59,882 bases of DNA, taken from the NCBI GenBank assembly GCA_002420145.1, contig DIHL01000027.1:1-59882 (forward strand), in the 5' to 3' direction. Below are positions 16,540 to 25,705 of the stretch, piece after piece. The notes under the pieces were generated by a model. It had not been told where the DNA came from. It searched no databases and saw only the letters and a list, made by a program, of their open reading frames with translations. This DNA is from Bacteroidetes bacterium UBA5697. Its GTDB lineage: Bacteria > Bacteroidota > Bacteroidia > B-17B0 > Aurantibacillaceae. A program made the position numbers and the translations under genes. The first letter of the stretch is position 1, and each line of letters opens with the position of its first letter.

Positions 16540-17034
16540 ATGTCCAAAAAAACAACATATAAGATTTTAATCATTGCTATTCTTGGGGTTATAGGACTAT
16601 ATTTTTATAATAAATACAATATTGCTCCCTCTATTCAACTAACAAAATTAGACGTCGTTGATCAAAACAATTCTAAGTTTGACTTTAAATCGCTGATAGG
16701 TAAAAAGGTAATTGTTAGTTTTTACGCTTCTTGGTGTCCTAATTGTATTGAAGAATTAAAAACACTCAATAACATCAAAGCTCAAAAGTTACAAGATATT
16801 GAAATCCTAGCTATTACTGATGAAAGCATGGATAAATTAATCTCATTCAAAGATAAAAAACAATATCCTTTCACTTTTTTAAAATTGAATACCTCCTTCT
16901 CAGCTATAGGCATTGCCTCTATTCCTACCACCTACTTAGTAAACACAAAAGGAGAAATTGTATATAACAAAGTTGGCTACATTCATTGGGATGATGAGTC
17001 TAATTTAAATCATTTAAAAAGCTTAATGGAATAG
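16540..17034 (+). CDS. TlpA-like membrane-anchored thioredoxin
   Basis: A 164-residue protein with one N-terminal membrane segment (about 7-25) and a periplasmic thioredoxin fold. The active site is SFYASWCPNCIEEL (C-P-N-C near residues 66-69) and the cis-Pro loop is IASIPTTYLV near 128. TlpA/ResA proteins reduce disulfides of exported proteins such as apocytochromes. TAAGTTTG at 16492-16499 is a possible -7 box. The gene is divergent from mtgA, with no cytochrome-maturation genes beside it. The reducing direction is inferred from the family. Confidence 0.87.
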   Translation: MSKKTTYKILIIAILGVIGLYFYNKYNIAPSIQLTKLDVVDQNNSKFDFKSLIGKKVIVSFYASWCPNCIEELKTLNNIKAQKLQDIEILAITDESMDKLISFKDKKQYPFTFLKLNTSFSAIGIASIPTTYLVNTKGEIVYNKVGYIHWDDESNLNHLKSLME

Positions 17035-17049
17035 AAACAGTAAAAAAAT

Positions 17050-17141
17050 TGTCACTTCGAGCGCCTGCCTTGTCGGCAGACAGGAAGTCGAGAAGCGCTC
17101 TTAAGTTATTTTACTTGTTCTCGACTACGCTCGAACTGACA
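17050..17141. repeat. Hairpin-forming interspersed repeat (TGTCAnTTCGAGCG family), compound copy
   Basis: Left arm TGTCACTTCGAGCG (17050-17063) with AGTCGAGAA (17086-17094); right arm on the other strand TGTCAGTTCGAGCGTAGTCGAGAA (17141-17118). Between the halves of the left arm sits an extra CCTGCCTTGTCGGCAGACAGG, itself able to form a TGCC/GGCA hairpin. Three single copies of the same word occur elsewhere in the window, at 33517, 34509 and 47709. The position after the TlpA-like gene suggests a terminator role as well. Confidence 0.7.
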
Positions 17142-17226
17142 GCTTATTATAAATACAACAATAAGTTAAAACTTTGCTCAAACGTAAATAATTCAATATA
17201 TTTAAAACCTATTTATATAATTTGAT

Positions 17227-18633
17227 ATGACAAAAATTAAATTTGGAACTGACGGCTGGAGAGCCATTATAGCACAAGAATTTACTGTTGAAAATGTAGC
17301 GCGTGTAACGGAAGCAACTGCTCAATGGTTAAAGAATAACTTTGATAAACCAAGCGTTGTGTTAGGTCACGATTGTCGTTTTGCTGGAGAATTATTTGCC
17401 GAAACAGCTGCCAAAGTTTTAATTGCTAATGGTATCAAAGTTTTTTTAGCAAAAGATTTTGTAAGTACTCCAATGGTTTCTTTAGGAACTGTTCGTCATA
17501 AAGCCAGTTTAGGCATTATTTTAACTGCTTCTCACAATCCTCCATCATACAATGGTTATAAATTAAAAGGAAATTATGGTGGACCTTTAGGTCCTGAAAA
17601 GGTTCAGGAAATAGAAGATATTATTCCTGAGATAAGCTCCACTAATTTAAATTCAATTGATTTAAAAGCAGCCGAACAAACTGGTCTTTTAGAAATAACT
17701 GCTTTAGAAGACATGTATGTGAAACATGTAGAAGCTAATTTTGATTTAGCTGCTATCAAAAACTCAGGTTTAAAATTTGCTTACGATAGTATGTACGGTG
17801 CAGGACAACGCGTGATGTACCGTTTATTTCCTGAAATCGTTCACCTTCATAACGAATACAATCCTAGTTTTTATGGACAAGCTCCTGAACCCATTCATAA
17901 AAATTTAACTGAGTTTTCTACTTTGATTAAAACCCGAAAAGATATTGATTGTGGTTTAGTTACTGATGGAGATGCAGATAGAATTGGATTATACAACAAA
18001 GATGGAGATTTTGTGGACTCTCATCACATTATTCTTTTATTAATTCATTACCTTAAAAAATACAAAGGAATGGATGGAAAGGTTGCTACTGCATTTAGCT
18101 CTACAGTTAAAATTAAAAACATGTGCGACCACTACAACTTGCCACTAGATGTTGTAAAAATTGGATTCAAATACATTTGTAATATTATGATTACCGAAGA
18201 TGTATTAGTTGGAGGCGAAGAAAGTGGTGGTATTGCTATTAAAGGGCATATTCCTGAACGTGATGGTATTTGGATGGGATTAACTTTATGGGAATTTATG
18301 GCTAAAACTGGCAAAAGCTTAAAAGAATTAATTGACGAAGTATATGCCATTACTGGAACTTTCTCTTTTGAAAGAAATGATTTAACTATTACTGAAGAAT
18401 TAAAAACTAAAATCATTGAAAACTGCAAAAACAACACTTACAAAGAATTTGGCAAATACAAAGTACAGCGTTTAGACGACTTAGATGGATTTAAGTTCTT
18501 CTTTGATGATAATACTTGGACAATGATTCGTGCTTCGGGAACAGAGCCCGTTTTACGTACCTATGCTGAAGCGGCTACTAAAGAAAAAGCCTTTGACATT
18601 TTAGCGGATGTTAAAAAAGTATTATTAGGATAA
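17227..18633 (+). CDS. Phosphoglucomutase/phosphomannomutase family protein
   Basis: A 468-residue alpha-D-phosphohexomutase. Four domain signatures are present: the phosphoserine loop LTASHNPPSYNGYK near residue 100, the magnesium loop VTDGDADRIGLY near 243, the sugar-binding loop VGGEESGGIAIKGHIPERDG near 322 and the phosphate-binding loop RASGTEPVLRTYAEA near 435. It interconverts hexose 1- and 6-phosphates for cell-envelope or glycogen metabolism; which hexose is not clear from sequence. The ATG start is close to the family's usual KIKFGTDGWR beginning. A strong terminator follows. Confidence 0.93.
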   Translation: MTKIKFGTDGWRAIIAQEFTVENVARVTEATAQWLKNNFDKPSVVLGHDCRFAGELFAETAAKVLIANGIKVFLAKDFVSTPMVSLGTVRHKASLGIILTASHNPPSYNGYKLKGNYGGPLGPEKVQEIEDIIPEISSTNLNSIDLKAAEQTGLLEITALEDMYVKHVEANFDLAAIKNSGLKFAYDSMYGAGQRVMYRLFPEIVHLHNEYNPSFYGQAPEPIHKNLTEFSTLIKTRKDIDCGLVTDGDADRIGLYNKDGDFVDSHHIILLLIHYLKKYKGMDGKVATAFSSTVKIKNMCDHYNLPLDVVKIGFKYICNIMITEDVLVGGEESGGIAIKGHIPERDGIWMGLTLWEFMAKTGKSLKELIDEVYAITGTFSFERNDLTITEELKTKIIENCKNNTYKEFGKYKVQRLDDLDGFKFFFDDNTWTMIRASGTEPVLRTYAEAATKEKAFDILADVKKVLLG

Positions 18634-18652
18634 GCTACTTCTAACTATATCT

Positions 18653-18686
18653 AAGCCCTTCCATAAAATGGAAGGGCTTTTTTTGC
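18653..18686 (+). terminator. Terminator of the phosphohexomutase gene
   Basis: AAGCCCTTCCAT and ATGGAAGGGCTT form a perfect 12-base stem around AAA, then a run of T. Confidence 0.93.
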
Positions 18687-18772
18687 TCTAAAATCCCAAA
18701 AACAAGTTTATTAAATTTAGTTAATAGTATGCTTTTTAGTAAAATTTCATTAAGTTTGTAATCCTATCAAAA

Positions 18773-19300
18773 ATGTCATTAGAAACTAACATAAAAGCTG
18801 CCATAAGAGATGTTCCTGACTTTCCAAAACCAGGAATTATGTTTAAGGACATTACTCCTATTTTCGAAAATCAAGCACTTTGTAATGAAATTGTTGATGG
18901 TTTTATTGCCAGCATTTCTATTAAACCAGATGCCATTGTTGGTATTGAAAGTAGAGGTTTTTTATTTGGTTTATTATTAGCGAACAAAATGAATGTTCCA
19001 TTTGTTTTAGTTCGTAAGGCAGGTAAATTGCCTTATAAAACAATTAGCTACGAATACGAATTGGAATACGGAACAGCAAAAATAGAAATGCATACAGATA
19101 GTATTAAAAAAGGTTGGAATGTATTAATACATGACGATTTATTAGCTACTGGAGGAACAGCTGAGGCTGCGGCTCACCTTATAAAACAACAAGGTGCCAA
19201 TGTTAGTGGATTTAACTTCGTAGTTGGCTTAGAATTTTTAAACGGAAAACAAAAATTAAATATACACTCAAAAAATATCACATGTCTAGCGCAGTATTAG
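18773..19300 (+). CDS. apt: Adenine phosphoribosyltransferase
   Basis: A 175-residue purine-salvage enzyme that makes AMP from adenine and PRPP. Family features are RDVPDFPKPGIMFKDITPI near residue 12, GIESRGFLFG near 58, and the PRPP loop VLIHDDLLATGGTAEAA near 118-134. TAAGTTTG at 18751-18758 fits a -7 box, 14 bases before the ATG. The last 19 bases overlap the first possible start of the acyl-CoA dehydrogenase gene in another frame. The C-terminal SKNITCLAQY corresponds to the family's usual end, so the overlap is not caused by a frameshift. Confidence 0.95.
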   Translation: MSLETNIKAAIRDVPDFPKPGIMFKDITPIFENQALCNEIVDGFIASISIKPDAIVGIESRGFLFGLLLANKMNVPFVLVRKAGKLPYKTISYEYELEYGTAKIEMHTDSIKKGWNVLIHDDLLATGGTAEAAAHLIKQQGANVSGFNFVVGLEFLNGKQKLNIHSKNITCLAQY

Positions 19301-20457
19301 AACCAAATGTTGGAATGAACTTCCAAATAAATGAAAATCAACAAGCCATTGCGGATATGATTCGCAAATTTGGCAAAGAACATATCTATCCAAAAATGAT
19401 GGAATGGGACGAAGCTCAAATTTTCCCAGTAGATGTATTCAAAAAATTAGGAGAATTAGGCTTAATGGGCGTAGTTGTTCCTGAAGAATATGGTGGTTCT
19501 GGATTATCTTATACAGAATATGTAACAGCAATTATTGAATTAAGTAAAATTTGTGGTTCTATTGGTTTATCAATGGCAGCTCATAATTCATTATGTACTG
19601 GTCATATTTTAGCTTTCGGTAACGAAGAACAAAAGAAAAAATATTTACCAAAATTAGCTACGGCTGAATGGATTGGTGCTTGGGGCTTGACTGAAACAGG
19701 TACAGGTTCTGATGCTGGTGGAATGGCTACTACGGCTAAAAAAGATGGTGACTATTATATTATTAATGGTTCTAAAAACTTTATTACTCACGCTATCACT
19801 GGTAATGTAGCAGTAGTTATTGTGCGTACTGGAGAAAAAGGTGATAGCCATGGTATGTCTGCTTTCATTATCGAAAAAGGAACTCCAGGATTTAAATCTG
19901 GTAAAAAAGAAAATAAATTAGGCATGCGTGCCAGCGAAACAGCTGAATTGATTTTTGAAAACTGCAAAGTTCACAAAGATCAAATGTTAGGAAAAGAAGG
20001 TGACGGATTTATTCAAGCCATGAAAGTATTAGATGGCGGGCGTATTTCTATTGCAGCTTTAAGCTGTGGTATTGCTCGTGGTGCTTATGAGTGTTCAGTA
20101 AAATACGCTAAAGAACGTGAGCAATTTGGAAAACCAATCGCACAATTTCAAGCAATCAGCTTTAAATTAGCTGATATGGCAACTGAGTTAGAAGCTGCTG
20201 AATTATTAACGTTCAAAGCTGCTGATTTAAAAAACCGTCACCAAAAAATGACAAAAGAAGGTGCTTTTGCAAAATATTATGCATCTGAAGTATGTGTAAG
20301 AAATGCAAACGAAGCTGTTCAAATTTTTGGCGGATATGGTTTCACTAAAGATTTCCCTGCTGAGAAGTATTACCGCGATAGTAAATTATGTACTATTGGC
20401 GAAGGAACTAGCGAAATTCAAAAACTAGTAATTAGCAGAGAGTTATTAAAAGACTAA
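19282..20457 (+). CDS. Acyl-CoA dehydrogenase
   Basis: A 391-residue (380 if started at 19315) FAD-dependent acyl-CoA dehydrogenase catalysing the first, alpha-beta desaturation step of fatty-acid or branched-chain acyl-CoA breakdown. It has the FAD region WGLTETGTGSDAGG near residue 135, the KNFITHA segment near 163, the RGAYECSVKYAKEREQFGKPI signature and the end GGYGFTKDFPAEKYYRDSK with IGEGTSEIQKL; the catalytic-base Glu is expected in that last block. ATG 19282 overlaps apt by 19 bases; ATG 19315 (MNFQINENQQ) gives the usual family start and lies just beyond the apt stop. Electrons would pass to ETF. Coupling to apt has no metabolic logic. Confidence 0.93.
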   Translation: MSSAVLEPNVGMNFQINENQQAIADMIRKFGKEHIYPKMMEWDEAQIFPVDVFKKLGELGLMGVVVPEEYGGSGLSYTEYVTAIIELSKICGSIGLSMAAHNSLCTGHILAFGNEEQKKKYLPKLATAEWIGAWGLTETGTGSDAGGMATTAKKDGDYYIINGSKNFITHAITGNVAVVIVRTGEKGDSHGMSAFIIEKGTPGFKSGKKENKLGMRASETAELIFENCKVHKDQMLGKEGDGFIQAMKVLDGGRISIAALSCGIARGAYECSVKYAKEREQFGKPIAQFQAISFKLADMATELEAAELLTFKAADLKNRHQKMTKEGAFAKYYASEVCVRNANEAVQIFGGYGFTKDFPAEKYYRDSKLCTIGEGTSEIQKLVISRELLKD

Positions 20458-20471
20458 TTAAAATCTATACT

Positions 20472-20502
20472 AAAAGGCTTCAATAATTGAAGCCTTTTTT
20501 TT
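20472..20502 (+). terminator. Terminator of the acyl-CoA dehydrogenase gene
   Basis: AAAAGGCTTCAAT and ATTGAAGCCTTTT form a perfect stem followed by T residues. Confidence 0.92.
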
Positions 20503-20510
20503 AATTATAT

Positions 20511-20546
20511 AAAAAAAATCCCTCGCATTAGTGAGGGATTTTTTTG
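20511..20546 (-). terminator. Terminator of the endonuclease I gene
   Basis: AAAAAAAATCCCTCGC and GTGAGGGATTTTTTTG pair around ATTA; A and T tracts on both sides make it functional on the minus strand, for the nuclease transcript. Confidence 0.9.
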
Positions 20547-20566
20547 TTTGTAATATATAATCTTAA

Positions 20567-22888
20567 TTACTGTATAATTAACTTACGTGTAATCTTTTCG
20601 TTATTATACATTAAGTTCACAAAATAAATACCACTGGTTAATTTTAAATCATTTACCACGATGTTATTAAATCCATTAGCAACATCAATATTTCTGTCGT
20701 ATACAATTCTACCTGATACATCAGTCACATTAAAAGCAAATTTCTCAGCAACAGTTGCGTCTATCATTAAATAAAACTCACCAGAAGTTGGGTTAGGTGC
20801 TAATACATATTCAAAATGAGAAGCTGCATTTTCTTTAACGCCAACTGTTGAAGCAACATAACAAGGAAAATTAACTCCTGTAGTATACGTTGGATTTGCA
20901 ATGTAAGTCATATTACTAAAATCAATATAACAAGCATAACGAACACTATCAATAAATGGGTTACGATTACCTTGTAATGAATCTAAAAAGTCGTTACGAG
21001 AAATCTCATAAGCATCTGGTAAATCTTGATAATGCCATTTCTTTAAAATATTTTGGTCTTGACCATAAGTAATAGTTGCACTAATAGGATTTTTAAATTT
21101 CCAATTTTGTACTGCACCAAATGCGTTTAATTGTCCATTGTAGGCTGTTGCCATATACATCACTGCACGAGCCCAATCTCCTTTATGATTAGCTCTTGGT
21201 TCAAATACAGTTTGCCCTAATGCATTTTGCCCTCTTTTTGAATTCATAAATGTACTTTGAACTGTTACAATTTCCCCCATAGGATAATTACTACGAACTG
21301 CATTTACATCGTCTTGATTAGTGGGGAATAAATGATGTTGATCATTATACTCTTTTCTCTCAACATTATTAGGTGCTGCAGCTGATCCATCTGCTGGATT
21401 AGTTGGCATCCATTGGTGGCAGTAGCTATGTTCACGGCTCATATATCCCCAAATTAAAGGTTCAGTGTAAACATAATTCTCGCCACTATATACACAAGTA
21501 ATAACCTTTTGCCCTGCTGTCGTATCACGAGCCGAAAACAATTTCACCATCGTTTCATCATAATTACTATAAAAAATAGATGAATGAGGATAAATAAGTG
21601 CAGATAATGCCGTTACAAAATTAGTATTAGTTACATTTAATGAGCTATACTCCATAGCTGGTTGCATGGTGGATAAAGCTGTAAATCCTCCAGTTAATGG
21701 ACTAGTGGTTAAATAATTTGTAAAAGCACCTGAACCATTATAAGCAAAAATCGCTAATTCATATTGTAATCCAGCGTAAATATTACTTAAACCTAAACTA
21801 GTTGCATTACCAGCATAAATTACTTTACTAGAGCCAATAGCATCACCCACTTGATAAGTAACACCATCAACTGGAACATCTGTAATAGCTGAGGCGCTTT
21901 GTTTTTTCAAAATCACATATCCATTTGGAGAACCTGCTGCGGCCACAAATGAAGCGAACGCTCTATACGATTTAATGTTAGAGAATGATAAATTTGTTGG
22001 TTGAGATGAAGGCTGAGTGGCTAAATTACCACCAATTCCATTTAAATTAATGACATAAGCAGATTCATTAGCATCATCATTATTAATGGTTAAAATCGCT
22101 GAACGAGTTCCAGCCACTGATGGATTAAAAGATAGAGTTAAAGCCACATTAGAAGCTGCATTTACAGTTGAAGGAGCGGTTGGCGCAGTCACTGTATAGT
22201 CTGCTGCTGCTGGTCCTGTAATAGCAAAAGAACTAATCGTTAAAGGAGATACACTTCCTAAATTTTCGATAGAAAAACCAACATTTGTTGGTGTTCCAAC
22301 TGCTGAATTAAATAAAGCTGAATTTCCTCCAGATAAAATAGTATTAGTTCCTTGCTTTACGTTAATTTCTTGAGCTGTAATTGGAGCTGGAGCAATATTA
22401 ATTTCATCTAATCCTACATTATGTCCAGAAATTTTTGTGGTTAAAATCCATCTAAGATATCTTGAACTAGAATTAGGAGTTACCGTATAATTTGTATAGG
22501 CAGTACTACTGATAGTTCCAGCAAAAACAGTTAAATCTGTCCAAGCGGTTCCATTAGTAGATTCTTGAAGTTTAAAAGTACCTTGCCAAGCTCCACCTGT
22601 ATTCCATCCTTTTAAGTAATAACTCACAACACCCATTGCATCATTCGTAAAAACTTGCACATATTCATTGGCAATATCAATTCTTCCAGCTAAACCAGCT
22701 TGACCAGTTGCATATGTAAATGTGCCTCCAATATTTGATGACCAACTACCAGGATAAGGTGTATTAGCTGTAAAACTAGTTGCCGATATAAATCCTTCGA
22801 AAGATTCTCCAGTTGGCAATGGAGTTTGAGCATTAAGGTTTGCAACACCAAGACTTAACAGCGCGGCAAATAATTTTATTTTTTTCAT
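20567..22888 (-). CDS. Secreted endonuclease I with T9SS sorting domain
   Basis: A 773-residue secreted nuclease. Signal peptide to about residue 20 (ANLNAQ), an N-terminal beta-rich domain (25-190), a choice-of-anchor D-type Ig-like repeat (195-290), an FnIII-like segment, then an endonuclease I domain (about 430-680). The nuclease motifs are SREHSYCHQWMP and DQHHLFPTNQDDVNAVRSNYP followed by MGEI, which carry the conserved His and Asn of the Vvn/EndA beta-beta-alpha metal family. The C-terminal 75 residues (LAPNPTSGEFYLMID to RKLIIQ) are a type A T9SS sorting domain. A TTG codon 18 bases upstream is in frame; ATG 22888 gives a normal signal peptide. It lies 21 bases after the TonB-receptor gene, in one apparent operon. 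Confidence 0.9.
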   Translation of the reverse strand: MKKIKLFAALLSLGVANLNAQTPLPTGESFEGFISATSFTANTPYPGSWSSNIGGTFTYATGQAGLAGRIDIANEYVQVFTNDAMGVVSYYLKGWNTGGAWQGTFKLQESTNGTAWTDLTVFAGTISSTAYTNYTVTPNSSSRYLRWILTTKISGHNVGLDEINIAPAPITAQEINVKQGTNTILSGGNSALFNSAVGTPTNVGFSIENLGSVSPLTISSFAITGPAAADYTVTAPTAPSTVNAASNVALTLSFNPSVAGTRSAILTINNDDANESAYVINLNGIGGNLATQPSSQPTNLSFSNIKSYRAFASFVAAAGSPNGYVILKKQSASAITDVPVDGVTYQVGDAIGSSKVIYAGNATSLGLSNIYAGLQYELAIFAYNGSGAFTNYLTTSPLTGGFTALSTMQPAMEYSSLNVTNTNFVTALSALIYPHSSIFYSNYDETMVKLFSARDTTAGQKVITCVYSGENYVYTEPLIWGYMSREHSYCHQWMPTNPADGSAAAPNNVERKEYNDQHHLFPTNQDDVNAVRSNYPMGEIVTVQSTFMNSKRGQNALGQTVFEPRANHKGDWARAVMYMATAYNGQLNAFGAVQNWKFKNPISATITYGQDQNILKKWHYQDLPDAYEISRNDFLDSLQGNRNPFIDSVRYACYIDFSNMTYIANPTYTTGVNFPCYVASTVGVKENAASHFEYVLAPNPTSGEFYLMIDATVAEKFAFNVTDVSGRIVYDRNIDVANGFNNIVVNDLKLTSGIYFVNLMYNNEKITRKLIIQ

Positions 22889-22909
22889 GTTATTTATTTT
22901 TATCAATTA

Positions 22910-25639
22910 TTAAAAAGTTAATTTGGTTCCAATAATAAATGTTCGTCCTACTCCAAAAAACACAGTAGCAGAAGTCGCATCAAAATTACCTGCGCTACCA
23001 TTATTTTGAGCATCACTTATATATAAAGTATTTAAAACATTATTTACAGTACCATATATATTTACTTTAAATGCACCAAAAGGAATTTCATACCCAGCAT
23101 TTAAATCAAATAAACCATAAGAAGGCATTTTCCAGCTTTCTTTACCTTTATTATCATCTTGTAAATCTGTTGCTAAAAAGTTTGCGTAGTTTCTACCGAA
23201 ATAAGTATAACGAGGTTTAATATATAAACCTTTAAATGGCATAAAACGAATAGCTCCTCCTAGTTGAGTTTGAGCAGCATCCCCAACATGAACATTTTTA
23301 GCATCGTAATCGATTTCATCGACAAAAGCTCCATCCTCACTAACAATTGTAATGATGCCACCAGAAACATATTTCCAATCTCCAATTGACAATAACCCTT
23401 CTAGTTCAATTTGTCTTATTGGTTTGTAGCTTCCCTCAAATTCAATTCCTTTGTATTCAAGATTAATTCCATTAATATTATAAACATTACCATCTATATC
23501 AGTAATTGTTCTTTGTGGTTGATTCTCCCAAGAAGTATAATACCCATTTACAGTACCATGAAATTTATTATACTTAAAACCATAACCTAACTCAACAGAC
23601 TTTATGAAATTCGGTTTAAAATCTTTTACTACTTCGTTTGAAAAAGTGAAAACATTTGCGAACTTCTGAGGAATTTGCATCCAACCTATATTTACAAAAA
23701 CATTATGGTGATCGTTAATATTATAATTCGCTCCTGCTTTAAAAGTATATCCCCATTGCCATTTCCAACCTGGAGTTGCTGTTCTTAATTCTTTAGAATC
23801 TCTAGAATATGTTACTCCATTATGAACAATGGTATCACCCCACCCAACAGCATTATAATAAGTAGTATCTGATAATACTAAATCTTTTTTCTTGTAATAA
23901 TCAACTCTATTATATCCAGAATAAGAACCTGTAGCTGTAAAAAAAGCTGACCATTTATCTTTTTTATATTCTAATTGACCAAATAATCCAGCCCATTTAT
24001 TAATTGCCTCCCAATTTGAACCATACACATCACCTTTCTTTTTCACATAATTAGAATAATCATTTGGATTCAAATTTGGATTTTTATTAAACCCACTTTC
24101 AACAAAATAATCACCACCCAATAGGTTATAAACTGTATTTGTATGGTATCCTTTAAAATATCTTAAATCAATACCATAAGTTAAAGTAAATAACTTATTT
24201 AATTTGCTTGTTGCTGTAGATAAAATTCCAAACCATCTATGATCATTATTTGCCGACCTTAATATAGTGGTTGATTTATGTTCAGTTGGATGATAATTTG
24301 CATCAATAAATGTTGAATTAGCATTATATTTTGTTTGCACTAAGTAATAACCAGTTAAGGTATCTCGTCCTGAAAATGTTGGATTGTATGAGGTTCCACC
24401 ACCTTTTCCAAAGGAAGCATAAACAACAGTTGAAAGATTAGTTTTTTCGCTAATTTTCCAAAAATGATTTAAGTTGATTAAAGGTTTATGATAATAATTT
24501 ATTTTATCTCCTATAATCCCTCCATTTAATAGTCCTTGATCTGGATTCCAGCGCAAATCTCTATCGCCTTGTGTTTGGGTTGTATATCTGGTTGTGGTTC
24601 TAATTTTATCTACAACAGAATCATAATTAATTCCTAATTTTAAGGCCATGTCCTTGCTGTAAACAGAAATAGGAACTTTAGTTGTTCTTTGTCCATGTGT
24701 TTGAGGAGCTCCATTTGCACCAATACTAATAATGTGTCTAGGATTAGGCATGTATTGAATTTTAACAAAATATGAATATGCATTAGTCCAAGTTCCTTCT
24801 GCCCATCCATCTCCAGTTTTGTAAGTTCCTGCTAAAGTAAAGCCCCATTTATTATTAATAATTCCTGAATTATAAGAAAGAGCCATTACATTATGACGAT
24901 TATTTCCCCATTCTTTTTTAACTATCATCTGCTGCTTACTTTCAATACCATTGGTGATAAAATTCATAGTACCTCCAACTGAAACAACCGCTAATTTTGA
25001 GGCCCCTAAACCTCTTTGAATTTGAGCACTTTTAGTAATATCTTTTAATCCATCCCAATTACTCCAAAATACTCGACCATTTTCCATATCATTTACAGGA
25101 ATTCCGTCCACCATCACGGCAATATTAGTTTGATCAAATCCTCTAATATTTACTCTAGAATCGCCCGCGCCACCACCTTGAGATGTCGCATAAGCACCAG
25201 GAGTTGTGTTAGCTATCATACTGATATCTCTACTTCCTAATTCTTCCTGAATTTTAGTCGCAGATATAGAACTGAATGCCACTGGCGTTTCTCGTATTTG
25301 AGCAACATCTGCAAACACCTCTATCTCATCCAATGTATTGCTTTCTAACTTAACTTCAATTTTTTTGTTTGTATATAATTTCATTTTCTGAACATACTTT
25401 CTGTATCCCAAAAACGAAATCTCAATAGTGTACTCTCCTTTAGGTAATTTTAAAGTAAAATTACCGTCTAAGTCTGCGATTGTTCCAACCCCTACTTTAG
25501 CTAAAACGGTAGCGCCAATTAATGCTTCACCTGACTCAGAATCTTTTACAGAACCTGATAATACGACCTTTGAAGAATCTTGAGCTTTAAAAATTAAAGT
25601 ACAAAAAACAAAAACGAATAATAAGCTATTTTTTAACAT
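22910..25639 (-). CDS. SusC-like TonB-dependent receptor
   Basis: A 909-residue outer-membrane receptor. A signal peptide (1-19, IFKAQ) is followed by a carboxypeptidase-D-regulatory-like domain (27-110), a plug (120-230) with INIRGFDQTNIAVMVDGIPV, and a barrel ending in Phe (GRTFIIGTKLTF), the usual outer-membrane sorting end. No SusD partner is adjacent. It sits between genes for a secreted lamin-tail protein and a secreted endonuclease I, so nucleic-acid breakdown products or phosphate are reasonable cargo guesses. A hairpin lies between it and the upstream lamin-tail gene. Confidence 0.93.
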   Translation of the reverse strand: MLKNSLLFVFVFCTLIFKAQDSSKVVLSGSVKDSESGEALIGATVLAKVGVGTIADLDGNFTLKLPKGEYTIEISFLGYRKYVQKMKLYTNKKIEVKLESNTLDEIEVFADVAQIRETPVAFSSISATKIQEELGSRDISMIANTTPGAYATSQGGGAGDSRVNIRGFDQTNIAVMVDGIPVNDMENGRVFWSNWDGLKDITKSAQIQRGLGASKLAVVSVGGTMNFITNGIESKQQMIVKKEWGNNRHNVMALSYNSGIINNKWGFTLAGTYKTGDGWAEGTWTNAYSYFVKIQYMPNPRHIISIGANGAPQTHGQRTTKVPISVYSKDMALKLGINYDSVVDKIRTTTRYTTQTQGDRDLRWNPDQGLLNGGIIGDKINYYHKPLINLNHFWKISEKTNLSTVVYASFGKGGGTSYNPTFSGRDTLTGYYLVQTKYNANSTFIDANYHPTEHKSTTILRSANNDHRWFGILSTATSKLNKLFTLTYGIDLRYFKGYHTNTVYNLLGGDYFVESGFNKNPNLNPNDYSNYVKKKGDVYGSNWEAINKWAGLFGQLEYKKDKWSAFFTATGSYSGYNRVDYYKKKDLVLSDTTYYNAVGWGDTIVHNGVTYSRDSKELRTATPGWKWQWGYTFKAGANYNINDHHNVFVNIGWMQIPQKFANVFTFSNEVVKDFKPNFIKSVELGYGFKYNKFHGTVNGYYTSWENQPQRTITDIDGNVYNINGINLEYKGIEFEGSYKPIRQIELEGLLSIGDWKYVSGGIITIVSEDGAFVDEIDYDAKNVHVGDAAQTQLGGAIRFMPFKGLYIKPRYTYFGRNYANFLATDLQDDNKGKESWKMPSYGLFDLNAGYEIPFGAFKVNIYGTVNNVLNTLYISDAQNNGSAGNFDATSATVFFGVGRTFIIGTKLTF

Positions 25640-25657
25640 ACACTATTTTAAATGTAA

Positions 25658-25681
25658 AGGGCTGAATATTTCATCAGCCCT
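25658..25681 (-). promoter_or_regulatory. Intercistronic hairpin between the lamin-tail and TonB-receptor genes
   Basis: On the minus strand AGGGCTGA and TCAGCCCT form a perfect 8-base stem with a short loop. The following sequence (TTACATTT) is a weak T tract, so it may act as a partial terminator or an RNA stabiliser that lowers downstream expression. Confidence 0.55.
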
Positions 25682-25705
25682 ATTTTTATTTCAATTAAAT
25701 AATAA

